Assembly: GCA_016125335.1 (NCBI GenBank)
Contig: WGLY01000016.1
Span: 1-64,000 of the forward strand
Source: Frankiales bacterium
Lineage (GTDB): Bacteria > Actinomycetota > Actinomycetes > S36-B12 > CAIYMF01
Length of the DNA stretch: 64,000 bases
Reading direction: 5' to 3'
In this document: positions 26,708-36,124 of the stretch, piece by piece
Position numbering within the stretch: position 1 is the first letter of the stretch
How the letters are laid out: every line of letters begins with the position of its first letter
Made by a program: the position numbers and the translations under genes
Notes under the pieces: model-generated
Told to the model about the DNA's origin: nothing
Seen by the model: only the letters and a program-made list of their open reading frames with translations
Databases searched by the model: none

Positions 26708-27271
26708 CTAGGACCGTCCGCGCAGCCGGGCCACCTGCGCGCTGCGGTCGATCCAGTAGCGCCGCTTGGGCGACTCCTCGCCGTCGGCGACGACGTCCTC
26801 GAGAACGCCGCCGGCGCCCTCGATGGTGCGGGCCGAGCCGACGTTGTCGTCGTCGCACGTCACGAGGACGCGCTCGACACCGAGCCCGTCGGTGACGGTG
26901 AGCGCCTGCCGCAGGATGGACGCCGCGTAGCCGCGCCGCCGGTGGCCGGGGCGCACGCCGTAGCCGATGTGACCGCCGAGCCGGAGCAGGAAGTCGTTGA
27001 GCTCGTGGCGGATCGAGACGCGCCCCACGATCTCCTCGCCGCGCAGCGCGACGAGGAACGTCGTCGGCACCCAGTCGGCCGGCACCACGCCGCGCTCCTC
27101 GGCGGCGGTGCGCTCGACGAACGCGGACCAGTCCTCGCCGTCCTCGCGGAAGGCGAAGCGGAAGCCGTCGCGGGCGAGCTCGGCCTGGGCGGCCGTCACC
27201 TGGGCCTCGTCGTCGAGCGAGAGCGGTCGCAGGCGCACCGGCTCGTCGAACCCCGTACCGCCGGTGTCCAT
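26708..27271 (-). CDS. GNAT-family N-acetyltransferase
   Basis: The 187-residue protein has the GNAT acetyl-CoA loop region HIGYGVRPGHRRRGYAASILRQAL and the late segment VLVTCDDDNVGSARTIEGAGG, as in RimJ-like and other small-molecule acetyltransferases. The ATG at 27271 has a GGAGGG ribosome binding site; an upstream longer start is not supported. It converges with the acyltransferase gene and gives no clue to its substrate. Confidence 0.82.
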   Translation of the reverse strand: MDTGGTGFDEPVRLRPLSLDDEAQVTAAQAELARDGFRFAFREDGEDWSAFVERTAAEERGVVPADWVPTTFLVALRGEEIVGRVSIRHELNDFLLRLGGHIGYGVRPGHRRRGYAASILRQALTVTDGLGVERVLVTCDDDNVGSARTIEGAGGVLEDVVADGEESPKRRYWIDRSAQVARLRGRS

Positions 27272-27358
27272 GACCCTCCTCGTCGTGCGTCGTCGCGTGC
27301 GCGTCACCCTAGGCACGCCGCAGCGCGGGTCACGACGCCGTTTCCGCCGGGGCGGCCC

Positions 27359-28810
27359 TCACGAGGTGCGCACGAACGTCACCCCGGCGAGCGTGGGCAC
27401 CACGAGCAGCGGCCCGCTCGCGGCGGGCGTGGCGAAGCGCGAGGCCGCTCCGACATCGGTCGCGGACCGGCTCTCGCCGGTGGCGGGGTCCAGCGCGTGC
27501 AGGGTGCCGCCCGGGTCCAGCGACCACACCACGCCGCCGCCCACCACGGGGGAGCCGGTCACTGACCCGTCCGCGCGCCACAGCACGGACATCCCGCCGT
27601 CGGCGCCGATGCGCACGGCGGTCACCCCGTCGGTGCACGGGACGTAGACGACGTCGCCGTCGACCGCGGTGCCGCCGAACGACGCGCAGACCTGCGCCTG
27701 CGACACCTCCCCGCCGATGCCGCCGAGGTCGCCCTGGCGCAGCACGTACGCCGTCCCCGACTTGCCCGCGGCGAACACCCAGCGGTCGCCGACCAGTGCC
27801 GGCCCCTGGGAGCCGAGGTCGAGGTCGGCGGCGTTGTCGGCGGCCCAGGTGGCCGGCGAGAACGAGTCCGCGAGCACGGGGCCGCCCGCCCCGGACGGGT
27901 CGATGTCGAGGACCGAGTCGCTGTGGTCGTAGGGGTCGCCCGGCCCGGAGGCGCCGTTGCCCACGGCGACGAGCAGGTGCCCGCGGCCGTCGACGACGGC
28001 GCCGGGCGGCGTCCAGATCCCGGCCTCGCGCCGGGTCGGCACGGTGTACTCCACCAGCTCGCCGGTGCCCGAGAGCGGGGCGCCGACCAGCCGGCCCTTG
28101 TAGTCGCCGCAGTCGCCCGCGAGCCCGCCGAAGGGCACCCACACACGACCCGCGGCGACGGCCAGCGCCCCGCGCTGCTGCATCGCCGTGCGGTCGACGC
28201 CCGGCAGGTCGACGTCGCGCCGCCACGCGACCGAGCCGTCGCGGGGGTCGAGCGCCACCAGCTCGTGCCGCGGCGGGCCGCCGTGCTCGGCCACGAGGTA
28301 CACCAGACCTGTGCCCGCGTCGTACGCCGGCGTGCCGGTGATGCCGAGCGGGTCGATGTTCCCGCAGGGCAGCTCGGACCGCGAGGCAGGCGTGCCGAGC
28401 TCGGTGCGCCAGCGCGTCGACCCGTCGGTGCCGAGCCCGAGCACGACGTCGGCCTCGGTGGCGACCACCACGGTGCCGTCCAGCACGAGCGGCGAGGCGT
28501 ACACGGCCGCGCCCGCGTCCACCCGGGCGAGCACGACCGGGTCGCCTGCGGCGGCCGGCATGTCGGCCACCCCGGACCGGCGGGCGTCGCCGTGGTAGGC
28601 GGGCCAGTCGCGCGCCGGGGGCGGGGCCGCCCTCGACGACGCCGGGGGCGAGGAGGCCGCGGTCGGCGCCGAGGAGGCCGGCCCGCTGCCGTCCGAGCCC
28701 GGCGTCGCGCCCGAGCTGCACGCGGCGAGCAGCACGGCCAGCGCCGGCATCAGCGCGAGGGCGGTGGCGCGTTGGGGTGTCGGGAGGAGCCGGGTCCGGT
28801 GAGCGCGCAC
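27359..28810 (-). CDS. Lipoprotein with PQQ-type beta-propeller
   Basis: The 483-residue product starts with a lipoprotein signal peptide: basic MRAHRTR, a hydrophobic stretch and the lipobox LAAC with Cys31. A Ser/Ala/Pro-rich spacer follows. The remainder has repeated blades of about 45 residues with segments such as PLVLDGTVVVATEADVVLGLGTDGS and GSVAWRRDVDLPG, as in PQQ-dependent dehydrogenase-like propellers. Catalytic residues of alcohol dehydrogenases are not evident, so it may be a binding or scaffold protein outside the membrane. The GTG start has a GAGACT box five bases upstream. Confidence 0.82.
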   Translation of the reverse strand: MRAHRTRLLPTPQRATALALMPALAVLLAACSSGATPGSDGSGPASSAPTAASSPPASSRAAPPPARDWPAYHGDARRSGVADMPAAAGDPVVLARVDAGAAVYASPLVLDGTVVVATEADVVLGLGTDGSTRWRTELGTPASRSELPCGNIDPLGITGTPAYDAGTGLVYLVAEHGGPPRHELVALDPRDGSVAWRRDVDLPGVDRTAMQQRGALAVAAGRVWVPFGGLAGDCGDYKGRLVGAPLSGTGELVEYTVPTRREAGIWTPPGAVVDGRGHLLVAVGNGASGPGDPYDHSDSVLDIDPSGAGGPVLADSFSPATWAADNAADLDLGSQGPALVGDRWVFAAGKSGTAYVLRQGDLGGIGGEVSQAQVCASFGGTAVDGDVVYVPCTDGVTAVRIGADGGMSVLWRADGSVTGSPVVGGGVVWSLDPGGTLHALDPATGESRSATDVGAASRFATPAASGPLLVVPTLAGVTFVRTS

Positions 28811-28905
28811 GCCCCAGTCTCACCACGCGTGCGCGCCGCGGCCGGCGTCGCGACCCGACCGTGACCGATGGCCGGAGCCCCGGCCCCAGCGCCGTGCGGC
28901 AGGCC

Positions 28906-30168
28906 TCAGGTGGCGTCGCGCAGGAGGTTGCCGTCGCGCACGACCATCCGCAGCGCCGGCGCCGCCGGCGCGCCGAGCAGGTCGCGCTCCTCCACCACCG
29001 CGCGCCGGTACACCTGCACGGTGCGCTGCGCGAGGTCCGGCCACGCGTTCCCGGCCAGCACCCGGGCGCGGGCGGTGCGGGCCATGCGGCGCGCGCGGAC
29101 GTCGTCGTCGAGCAGCGCCGAGACGGCGGTCGCCAGCGCCCGCGCGTCGAGAGGCTCGAACAGCAGCCCCGTCACGCCGTCCTCGACGACGTCGGCCAGG
29201 CCCCCGGTGCGTGCCGCCGCCAGCGGCGTGCCCGCGGCCATGGCCTCGAGCGCGACGAGGCCGAACGGCTCGTAGACGCTCGGCACCACGACGGCGTCCG
29301 CCGCCCCGAGCACCGCGGCGAGCTCGTCGGCGGGCAGCCAGCCGGTGAAGCGCACCGCGCGTCCCAGGCGCAGCCGGCGCGCCTGCTCGCGCAGCGCCTC
29401 CTCCTGCGACCCGCGCCCCACGACCAGCACCCGCAGCCCCCGGTGCCGCCGGCGCAGGGCAGGCACGGCGTCGAGCAGCACGTGGCCGCCCTTCTCCCAC
29501 TCCACGCGCCCGGCCGTCACCAGCAGCGGGCCGTCGCCGGCGTGGGTCGCGCGGGCGCGCGCCACCTCGCGCCGAGGGGCGCGCCAGCGCGCCGCGTCGA
29601 CGCCGTTGGGCACGAGGTCGGCCTTGCCGGGCGGCAGGTCGAAGAGCCGCACGACCTCCTCGCGCATCGCGGGCGAGCAGGTGATCACACGCCTCGCCTC
29701 GAAGGTGAGCCACCACTCGGTGGTGTGGATCGAGCGCGACAGGTCCGACGGCAGCCAGCCCTGGTGCCGCCCGGCCTCGGTCGCGTGGACCGTGGCGACC
29801 ACGGCCACGCGCCAGTCCTGCCGCAAGGTGGCCGCGGCGTGGGCGACTACCCAGTCGTGCGCGTGCACGACGTCGGGGCGCCACTGCTCCCCGAGGGCGA
29901 GCGCGCGCCGCGTCAGGGCGTGCTCGAGCGAGACGACCCAGGCGAGGAAGTCGCTCATCCCGACCACCGGCGGGTCGTGCGGCGCGCGCACGACCCGGAC
30001 CCCGCGCACCACCTCGTCCGTCGCCACGCCCTCGCCGCCCGGGTGCTGGGTCACCACGACGACGTCGTGCCCGGCCTCGGCCTGCGCCTCGGCCAGCGCG
30101 TGCACGTGGCGGCCGAGGCCGCCGTAGACGAGCGGCGGGTACTCCCACGACAGATGCAGCACCCGCAC
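28906..30168 (-). CDS. GT4-family glycosyltransferase (Rv3032/GlgM-like)
   Basis: The 420-residue protein is a GT-B retaining glycosyltransferase: MRVLHLSWEYPPLVYGGLGRH with the Gly-rich donor/acceptor loop, PDVVHAHDW, and the EX7E motif EPFGLVALE. It resembles actinobacterial alpha-glucan synthases, including Rv3032, which acts in methylglucose lipopolysaccharide synthesis, and GlgM. The GTG at 30168 is seven bases behind TAGCCT (30176-30181, minus strand), so it has its own leaderless promoter although it lies 55 bases after the GH57 gene. Confidence 0.87.
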   Translation of the reverse strand: MRVLHLSWEYPPLVYGGLGRHVHALAEAQAEAGHDVVVVTQHPGGEGVATDEVVRGVRVVRAPHDPPVVGMSDFLAWVVSLEHALTRRALALGEQWRPDVVHAHDWVVAHAAATLRQDWRVAVVATVHATEAGRHQGWLPSDLSRSIHTTEWWLTFEARRVITCSPAMREEVVRLFDLPPGKADLVPNGVDAARWRAPRREVARARATHAGDGPLLVTAGRVEWEKGGHVLLDAVPALRRRHRGLRVLVVGRGSQEEALREQARRLRLGRAVRFTGWLPADELAAVLGAADAVVVPSVYEPFGLVALEAMAAGTPLAAARTGGLADVVEDGVTGLLFEPLDARALATAVSALLDDDVRARRMARTARARVLAGNAWPDLAQRTVQVYRRAVVEERDLLGAPAAPALRMVVRDGNLLRDAT

Positions 30169-30222
30169 GCCCGGCAGGCTAGGCGCCCGAGGCGCACGTC
30201 GCCTCCCTGGGGCCGGTCGCGG

Positions 30223-31740
30223 TCAGGCCAGCAGGCGGGCGTCCAGCGACCCGAACGGCCCGTCGACGACGCGCAGCCGCTCGGCGAGCCGCAGCGCCGC
30301 CGCCCCGTCGCCGCGCTCGACGAGGTCGGCGAGCGCGCGCGCCTCGTGGTGGTGGCGGGCGTGCCGGTCGCGGGCGTACCCGGCCGCGGAGTCCTTGGTG
30401 ACCATGAAGGCCCAGTCGCTGGCGAGCGCCAGCAGGGTCGAGCGGGCCAGCTGGTCGCGCGCGGCGTCGCGCGCGTCGGTGGGCACGGCCAGCACCTTGG
30501 CCACCCGCTGCCGCAGGTCGTCGTGGTCGCGCACGAGGTCGGCCACAGCCTCGCCGTCCCACACCCGCCAGTCCTTGCCGGAGCCCCAGGAGCCGGACCG
30601 CAGCTCGAGCGACCCCTCGACGTGCCCGGCCTCCACGGCGCCCGCCAGGGTGGTCACGCGGACCCCGGCGCGCGGCAGCGCCGTCAGCACCGCCTCCAGC
30701 CACGCCGGCCCCTCGTGCCACCAGTGGCCGAACAGCTCGGTGTCGTAGGCGGCCACCACGAGCGCCGGCCGGCCGTCGCGCGCGGCCGCGAGGTCGACCA
30801 GCCGGCGGCGCACGACGTCGACGAAGTCGGCCGCGTCGCGCGCCACCGCCTCGGCCGCGCGCCCCGGGTCGTACGGCGCCTTCTCGTGCGGCGGCGTGGT
30901 GGTGCTGGTGACGCGGGCCGGCCGGAAGCCGGAGTCGTGGTCGAAGGTGTGGAAGTCGCGGTACCAGCGGCCGCCGGGGTAGCCCTTGCGCGGCGACCAC
31001 ACGCGGTAGGTGACGTCGAGGTCGCGGGCGAAGGCCACGACGTCGCTGCCCCCGACGGTGACCGCCGCGGCGGTGCTGCCGCCGGAGCCGAGCATGGTGG
31101 GCCCGTCGACGAGGAACCGCCGCACGCCGGCGCCGGCGTAGACGGACTCCAGCCCCGGCCGGTAGCCGCACTCCGGCGCCCAGATCCCCTCGGGCCGCAC
31201 GCCGAGCCGCACCGTGGTGTCGTCGAGTCCGGTGCGCAGCGCGAAGCGCGCCCAGTCGTCGTCGAGCAGCGGCTGGAACGGGTGGGTCGCGGGGCCGCCG
31301 AGCAGCTCGACGGCGCCGGAGTCGAGCAGCCGCCGCAGCACCGGCGAGAAGCCGGCGGACCAAGCGGAGCCGGCCGCCTCCAGCGCGTGCTGGGACGCGC
31401 GGAACTCCCGGGACCCGAGCTCGCGCATGGCCGGGTCGCGGTGCGTGGCCAGGCCCTCGGCGCGCACCTGCCAGAAGCCGAGCCAGGTGCGGAACTGCCG
31501 CAGCAGGTACGGGTCGTCGAGCTGGGCGGCGAGCACGGGGGTGACGCCGAGGGTGAGCAGCTCGGTGCGGCCCCGGTCGGCGAGCCGCTCGAGCACCTCG
31601 ACGACGGGCAGGTAGCTGGTGGCCCACGCCTGGTGCAGCCACTCCTCGCCGACCGGCCAGGCGCCGTGGTGGGCGAGCCAGGGCAGGTGGGTGTGCAGCA
31701 CGAGGCAGAACGTGCCCACGGGCTCCTGAGCCCTGCTCAC
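30223..31740 (-). CDS. GH57 alpha-glucan branching enzyme (Rv3031-like, DUF1957)
   Basis: The 505-residue product has GH57 motifs: FCLVLHTHLPWLAHHG at the N terminus, the nucleophile in GIWAPECGYRPG (Glu190) and the second acid in AAYDTELFGHWWHEGP (Asp333). Family members branch alpha-glucans; in mycobacteria Rv3031 serves polymethylated polysaccharide synthesis. The GTG start overlaps the upstream methyltransferase stop by four bases. It is a second branching enzyme beside GlgB, suggesting a glucan pool separate from glycogen. Confidence 0.9.
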   Translation of the reverse strand: MSRAQEPVGTFCLVLHTHLPWLAHHGAWPVGEEWLHQAWATSYLPVVEVLERLADRGRTELLTLGVTPVLAAQLDDPYLLRQFRTWLGFWQVRAEGLATHRDPAMRELGSREFRASQHALEAAGSAWSAGFSPVLRRLLDSGAVELLGGPATHPFQPLLDDDWARFALRTGLDDTTVRLGVRPEGIWAPECGYRPGLESVYAGAGVRRFLVDGPTMLGSGGSTAAAVTVGGSDVVAFARDLDVTYRVWSPRKGYPGGRWYRDFHTFDHDSGFRPARVTSTTTPPHEKAPYDPGRAAEAVARDAADFVDVVRRRLVDLAAARDGRPALVVAAYDTELFGHWWHEGPAWLEAVLTALPRAGVRVTTLAGAVEAGHVEGSLELRSGSWGSGKDWRVWDGEAVADLVRDHDDLRQRVAKVLAVPTDARDAARDQLARSTLLALASDWAFMVTKDSAAGYARDRHARHHHEARALADLVERGDGAAALRLAERLRVVDGPFGSLDARLLA

Positions 31741-32501
31741 GGCCGCACCGCCGTGAGCAGCAGGTCCTGGGCGTCCTCGGCCCCGCCCACGACGAAGTCG
31801 TCCGCGCGGACCGTCGACACGAACGCGGCGAGCTCCGCGTCCGCCCCGGCCGGGCCGACCACCGCCCGCACCTGCGCGGCGACCACCGGCTCGCCGCGGC
31901 GGCGCTCCCAGGCCGCGACGCGCGACCCGTGGTGCAGCCCGACGACGGCCGTCCGCTCGAACCCGGCCGCGGCCACGAGAGCGCTCAGCTGCTCGGCGTC
32001 GAACTCCTCGACGTGGAACGGGTTCGTCGGCCGCTCCCCGCGGCCCAGGCCGGGGGAGAAGACCGGCCGGTTGGGCGTGGAGAGAACGAGCCGCCCGCCG
32101 GGGCGCAGCGCCGCCGCGCAGCCGGCCAGGAACCCGCGCAGGTCCCAGAGGTGCTCCACCACCTGGAGGCTCACCACGGCGTCCGCGCGCCCGGGCGCGA
32201 TCGGCAGCGCCGCGAGGTTGGCCCGCACCGAGCGGACGTCCGGGTACGCGGAGGCGGCGTGCCGCACGGCTGCCTCGTCGTACTCGAGGGCGACCACCAC
32301 GCGGGCGCCGGCGGCGCGCAGCAGGTCGGCGCCGTACCCCTCGCCGCTGCCGGCCTCGACCACGGCGGCCCCGGCGACGGGCAGGCCGCCGAGCGTCGCC
32401 ACGGCCCAGCGGTAGGCGGCCTCGTGCCGGGCGAACCAGTACTCCTCGCCGGGCACGCCCGGCAGCGTGCGCTCGCCGGTCAGCGGGAGGGGGTGCGCCA
32501 C
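31737..32501 (-). CDS. SAM-dependent methyltransferase (Rv3030-like)
   Basis: The 254-residue product has the SAM motif VVEAGSGEGYGADLLRAAG, then VVSLQVVEHLWDLRGFL and LRPGGRLVLSTPNRP. In M. tuberculosis the gene in the same place (Rv3030) is linked to methylation of glucose in methylglucose lipopolysaccharide; that role here is inference from order and fold. The GTG at 32501 is seven bases behind TAGGGT (32509-32514, minus strand). It is first in the operon with GH57 and GT4 genes and divergent from another methyltransferase. Confidence 0.82.
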   Translation of the reverse strand: MAHPLPLTGERTLPGVPGEEYWFARHEAAYRWAVATLGGLPVAGAAVVEAGSGEGYGADLLRAAGARVVVALEYDEAAVRHAASAYPDVRSVRANLAALPIAPGRADAVVSLQVVEHLWDLRGFLAGCAAALRPGGRLVLSTPNRPVFSPGLGRGERPTNPFHVEEFDAEQLSALVAAAGFERTAVVGLHHGSRVAAWERRRGEPVVAAQVRAVVGPAGADAELAAFVSTVRADDFVVGGAEDAQDLLLTAVRP

Positions 32502-32586
32502 GGCGCCCACCCTAGGCAGGTGCCGTGCTCGGCAACGTCCTCTCCTTCGGGCGGAAACCGTCGGTGGCGACGGGCAGACTGGCCCT

Positions 32587-33309
32587 GTGACCGAGGGACA
32601 GGGGGCCCGGGCGCGACGGGCGGGCGCCGGGGGCGACGGCGTGCCGCAGGCCCGCGGCGACTCCCACAGCACCGTCCCCGCCCAGCCCACGGGCGCGCCC
32701 GACGACCTCGCCCCGTCGGCCCGCGAGGCCGCACGGGCGTGGGACGCCGAGGCCGACGCCTTCGACGCCGAGGCCCACCACGCCCTCGACGAGCCCACCC
32801 TGCGCGAGGCCTGGTGGGACGTCCTCGAGGGCGTGCTCCCCACGCCCCGCGCCCGCGTCGCCGACCTCGGCTGCGGCACCGGCTCCGTGGCGGTCCTGCT
32901 CGCGGAGCGCGGCTATGCGGTCACCGGCGTGGACGTCTCGCCGCGCATGCTCGAGCTCGCGCGGGCGAAGGCCCGCAGCCACGGCGTGCGCGTCGCGCTG
33001 CGCCACGGCGACGCCGCCAGCCCGCCGATCGCCCCCGGGAGCGTCGACGTCGTGCTCACCCGCCACGTGCTGTGGGCCCTCGAGGATCGCCGGGCCGCGA
33101 TCGACGGGTGGTTCGGGCTGCTCGCGCCCGGCGGCCGGCTCGTGCTGGTGGAGGGCTTCTGGCACACGGGCGCGGGGATCCCCGCGGACGAGCTGCGCGC
33201 CCTGGTCGAGCGACCCGGGGTGCAGGTGGCCGTGGCGGCCCTCGACGACCCGCTGCTGTGGGGCGGTCCCATCGAGGACTCGCGCTACGTCGTCACCGCG
33301 CGGACCTGA
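32587..33309 (+). CDS. Class I SAM-dependent methyltransferase
   Basis: The 240-residue protein has a disordered N-terminal tail of about 40 residues and then a methyltransferase core: VADLGCGTGSVAVLLAERGYAVTGVDVSPRML and DVVLTRHVLWALEDR. The substrate is unknown. The GTG at 32587 lies six bases behind CAGACT (32575-32580), so the transcript is probably leaderless. It is divergent from the Rv3030-like methyltransferase, sharing an 85-base promoter region. Confidence 0.8.
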   Translation: MTEGQGARARRAGAGGDGVPQARGDSHSTVPAQPTGAPDDLAPSAREAARAWDAEADAFDAEAHHALDEPTLREAWWDVLEGVLPTPRARVADLGCGTGSVAVLLAERGYAVTGVDVSPRMLELARAKARSHGVRVALRHGDAASPPIAPGSVDVVLTRHVLWALEDRRAAIDGWFGLLAPGGRLVLVEGFWHTGAGIPADELRALVERPGVQVAVAALDDPLLWGGPIEDSRYVVTART

Positions 33310-33426
33310 ACCGCCCCGTCGCGCAGCGTCCGCCCGGGGGACCCCGGCCCCGCAGGGCCGGCGGCCGGCGTGGTCGACTGGGGGCGATCCCCGCACCGCC
33401 GGGGCGCCCGCCCCGAGGACCGCCAC

Positions 33427-34200
33427 GTGAGCACCACGCCGTCGAGCCAGCACGCCGCCGCCCCCCTGCGCGCCTCGCACGAGCGGCTCGCCGCCCTCGT
33501 GACGGGCCTCGACGAGGACGCGCTGCTCGCCCCCTCCTACGACGACGACTGGAGCATCGGCAAGGTGCTCTCGCACCTCGGCAGCCAGGCCGAGATCTTC
33601 GACCTCATGGTCGCGGCCGCGGCGGCGGGGGAGCCGGTGCCGGGCAACGAGGTGTTCGGCCCGGTCTGGGAGCGCTGGGACGCCAAGGCCCCGGTGCAGT
33701 GGCGCGACGACCTGCTGCGCGCCGACCGCGCGCACCTCGAGCGGGTGGAGTCGCTCGACCCCGACGTGCGCATCCCGCTGTTCGGCACCGACTACGACGT
33801 GGCCGGCTACGTCCGGTTCCGCCTCGCGGAGCACGCGGTGCACACGTGGGACGTGGCCGTGGCGCTCGACCCCGCCGCCACGGTCTCGCCCGACGCCGTC
33901 GCGCTGCTCCTCGACGGCCTGGGCGCCACCGCCGCCCGCGCGGGCCGCGGGTCGGCGACGCCGTTCCGGGTGCGCGTGGGCACGACGGACCCGGCGCGCG
34001 ACCTCGTCGTCACGGTGGCCGACGGCGTCACGATCGCGCCGGCCGAGCAGGACGACTCCTACGACGGCTCGGTGGACCTGCCGGCCGAGGCGTTCCTGCG
34101 GCTCGTGACCGGCCGGCTCGACCCGGACCACACGCCGCCGTTCAGCGAGTCGGGCGCGCGCGGGCTCGCCGACCTGCGCGCGGCGTTCCCGGGGTACTGA
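33427..34200 (+). CDS. Maleylpyruvate isomerase/mycothiol-dependent enzyme-family protein
   Basis: The 257-residue product has the DinB-like helical bundle of actinobacterial mycothiol-dependent enzymes, with WSIGKVLSHLGSQAEIFDLM and RLAEHAVHTWDVAVAL providing the conserved histidines that bind metal. A C-terminal MDMPI-type domain follows. The family includes maleylpyruvate isomerase and mycothiol S-transferases; the substrate here is unknown. GTG at 33427 is chosen because GAGGA lies seven bases upstream; a longer ATG start at 33370 has no ribosome binding site. Confidence 0.82.
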   Translation: MSTTPSSQHAAAPLRASHERLAALVTGLDEDALLAPSYDDDWSIGKVLSHLGSQAEIFDLMVAAAAAGEPVPGNEVFGPVWERWDAKAPVQWRDDLLRADRAHLERVESLDPDVRIPLFGTDYDVAGYVRFRLAEHAVHTWDVAVALDPAATVSPDAVALLLDGLGATAARAGRGSATPFRVRVGTTDPARDLVVTVADGVTIAPAEQDDSYDGSVDLPAEAFLRLVTGRLDPDHTPPFSESGARGLADLRAAFPGY

Positions 34201-34232
34201 CCGGCACGGGGCGGGCCCGGTTCGCCCCCGGA

Positions 34233-34250
34233 GTTACCCACGGGTAACAT
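34233..34250. promoter_or_regulatory. Palindromic operator over the etfBA -10 box
   Basis: GTTACCCACGGGTAAC (34233-34248) has perfect 7-bp arms. TAACAT (34245-34250) can serve as the -10 box and overlaps the right arm, so a bound repressor would block transcription of etfBA. The form suits a TetR- or GntR-type regulator of fatty-acid metabolism; no such regulator gene lies nearby. Confidence 0.6.
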
Positions 34251-34366
34251 CAGCGGGAGACGCCCGGACCCCGCCGCCCGGCAGGGGAGGCAGGTCCGGC
34301 ATCCTGGCGCACGGCAACGGAGTGGGGCGACGGCGCCCCACGGACGAGGGAGGTCGGGCACCGACC

Positions 34367-35146
34367 ATGAAGATCGTCGTACTGGTGAAGCACGTCCCGG
34401 ACGCCGCGGGCGACCGGTCCTTCGCCGCCGACCTGACCAGCGACCGCGCCGCGGTCGACGGCCGGCTCTCCGAGCTCGACGAGTACGCCGTCGAGCAGGC
34501 GCTCCAGCTGGTCGAGAAGGCGGGCGAGGGCGAGATCACGTACCTCACGATGGGCCCGGAGGCCGCCGCCGAGGCGCTGCGCAAGGCGCTGTCGATGGGC
34601 GGTGACGCCGGCGTCCACGTCGTCGACGACGCGCTGCACGGCAGCGACGCCCTGGCCACCAGCAAGGTGCTCGCGGCCGCGCTCGGCAAGCTCGAGTGGG
34701 ACCTCGTCGTGGCCGGCATGGCCTCCACCGACGGCACGATGAGCGTCGTCCCCGCGATGCTCGCGGAGCGGCTCGGGGTGCCGGGGCTCACCCTCGCCTC
34801 GCAGCTGACCGTCGCCGACGGCACGGTCACCATCCGCCGCGACGGCGACGACGCCTCGACCACCGTCACGGCGCCGCTGCCCGCGCTCGTGTCCGTCACA
34901 GACCAGACCGGCGAGGCCCGCTACCCGTCGTTCAAGGGGATCATGGCCGCCAAGAAGAAGCCGGTCACCACGTGGTCGCTGGCCGACCTCGGTGTCGACG
35001 CCGGCGAGGTGGGCCTGTCCGCCGCCTGGTCGGCCGTCGAGGCCGCCACCAAGCGGCCGCCGCGCGCGGCCGGCGTCGTGGTCACCGACGAGGGCGACGG
35101 CGGCGTGAAGCTCGCCGAGTTCCTCGCTGCCGGCAAGTTCATCTGA
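34367..35146 (+). CDS. etfB: Electron transfer flavoprotein beta subunit
   Basis: The 259-residue FixA/EtfB protein binds AMP and, with EtfA, carries electrons from acyl-CoA dehydrogenases to the respiratory chain. Visible motifs are MKIVVLVKHVPDA, ELDEYAVEQALQLVE and AGMASTDGTMSVVPAMLAE. The ATG at 34367 has GGGAGG upstream at a rather wide spacing. etfA follows after 14 bases. A palindrome over the promoter suggests repression tied to lipid availability. Confidence 0.95.
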   Translation: MKIVVLVKHVPDAAGDRSFAADLTSDRAAVDGRLSELDEYAVEQALQLVEKAGEGEITYLTMGPEAAAEALRKALSMGGDAGVHVVDDALHGSDALATSKVLAAALGKLEWDLVVAGMASTDGTMSVVPAMLAERLGVPGLTLASQLTVADGTVTIRRDGDDASTTVTAPLPALVSVTDQTGEARYPSFKGIMAAKKKPVTTWSLADLGVDAGEVGLSAAWSAVEAATKRPPRAAGVVVTDEGDGGVKLAEFLAAGKFI

Positions 35147-35160
35147 GAGGCGTGGGTCCC

Positions 35161-36114
35161 ATGGGAGAGGTTCTCGTGCTCGTCGACCACGTCGACGGTG
35201 CTGTCCGCAAGACCACGACCGAGCTGCTCACCCTCGCCCGCCGGCTCGGCGAGCCCTCGGCCGTCGTGCTCGGCCCGGGCGCGGAGAAGGCGACCGAGAC
35301 CCTCGGCCGCTACGGCGCGGCCAAGGTCTACGTCGTCGACGCCCCGGAGATCACCGGGTTCCTGGTGGCGCCCAAGGCCGAGGCGCTCGTCGCCGTGGCG
35401 CAGAAGGCGTCGCCGGTCGCGATCCTGGTGACCTCCAGCGCCGAGGGCAAGGAGATCGCGGCGCGCGCCGCGGTCCGGCTCGACTCCGGCCTGGTGACCG
35501 ACGCCGTCGACGTCGACGGCGACGGCGTCGCCACGCAGTCGGTGTTCGCGGCGTCCTACGTCGTCACCTCGAAGGTCACGCACGGCACGCCGATCATCAC
35601 GGTCAAGCCCAACGCCGCGACGCCCGAGGAGGCGCCCGCGGCGGCAGCGGTCGAGAACGTCGAGGTGACGTTCAGCCCGGCCGCCACCGCGGCGCGCATC
35701 ACCGACGTCGCCCCGCGGCAGAAGTCCGGCCGGCCCGAGCTCACCGAGGCCGCGATCGTCGTGTCCGGCGGGCGCGGCGTCGGCGGGGCCGAGGGGTTCG
35801 GCGTCATCGAGTCGCTCGCCGACTCGCTCGGCGCGGCCGTGGGCGCCTCGCGCGCCGCGACCGACGCCGGCTGGTACCCGCACGCCTTCCAGGTGGGGCA
35901 GACCGGCAAGACCGTGAGCCCGCAGCTCTACATCGCCAACGGCATCTCCGGCGCGATCCAGCACCGCGCCGGCATGCAGACCTCGAAGACCATCGTCGCG
36001 GTCAACAAGGACTCCGAGGCGCCGATCTTCGAGCTCGCCGACTTCGGCGTCGTGGGCGACCTGTTCGACGTCGTCCCGCAGCTCACCGACGAGATCGCCA
36101 AGCGCAAGGGCTGA
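35161..36114 (+). CDS. etfA: Electron transfer flavoprotein alpha subunit
   Basis: The 317-residue EtfA/FixB protein holds the FAD. The C-terminal FAD-binding region is complete: [43 protein letters not shown] and [23 protein letters not shown]. It is the second gene of the etfBA operon and ends 10 bases before the third palindrome-family hairpin, which probably terminates the operon. Confidence 0.96.
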   Translation: MGEVLVLVDHVDGAVRKTTTELLTLARRLGEPSAVVLGPGAEKATETLGRYGAAKVYVVDAPEITGFLVAPKAEALVAVAQKASPVAILVTSSAEGKEIAARAAVRLDSGLVTDAVDVDGDGVATQSVFAASYVVTSKVTHGTPIITVKPNAATPEEAPAAAAVENVEVTFSPAATAARITDVAPRQKSGRPELTEAAIVVSGGRGVGGAEGFGVIESLADSLGAAVGASRAATDAGWYPHAFQVGQTGKTVSPQLYIANGISGAIQHRAGMQTSKTIVAVNKDSEAPIFELADFGVVGDLFDVVPQLTDEIAKRKG

Positions 36115-36124
36115 TCCCGCGGCC

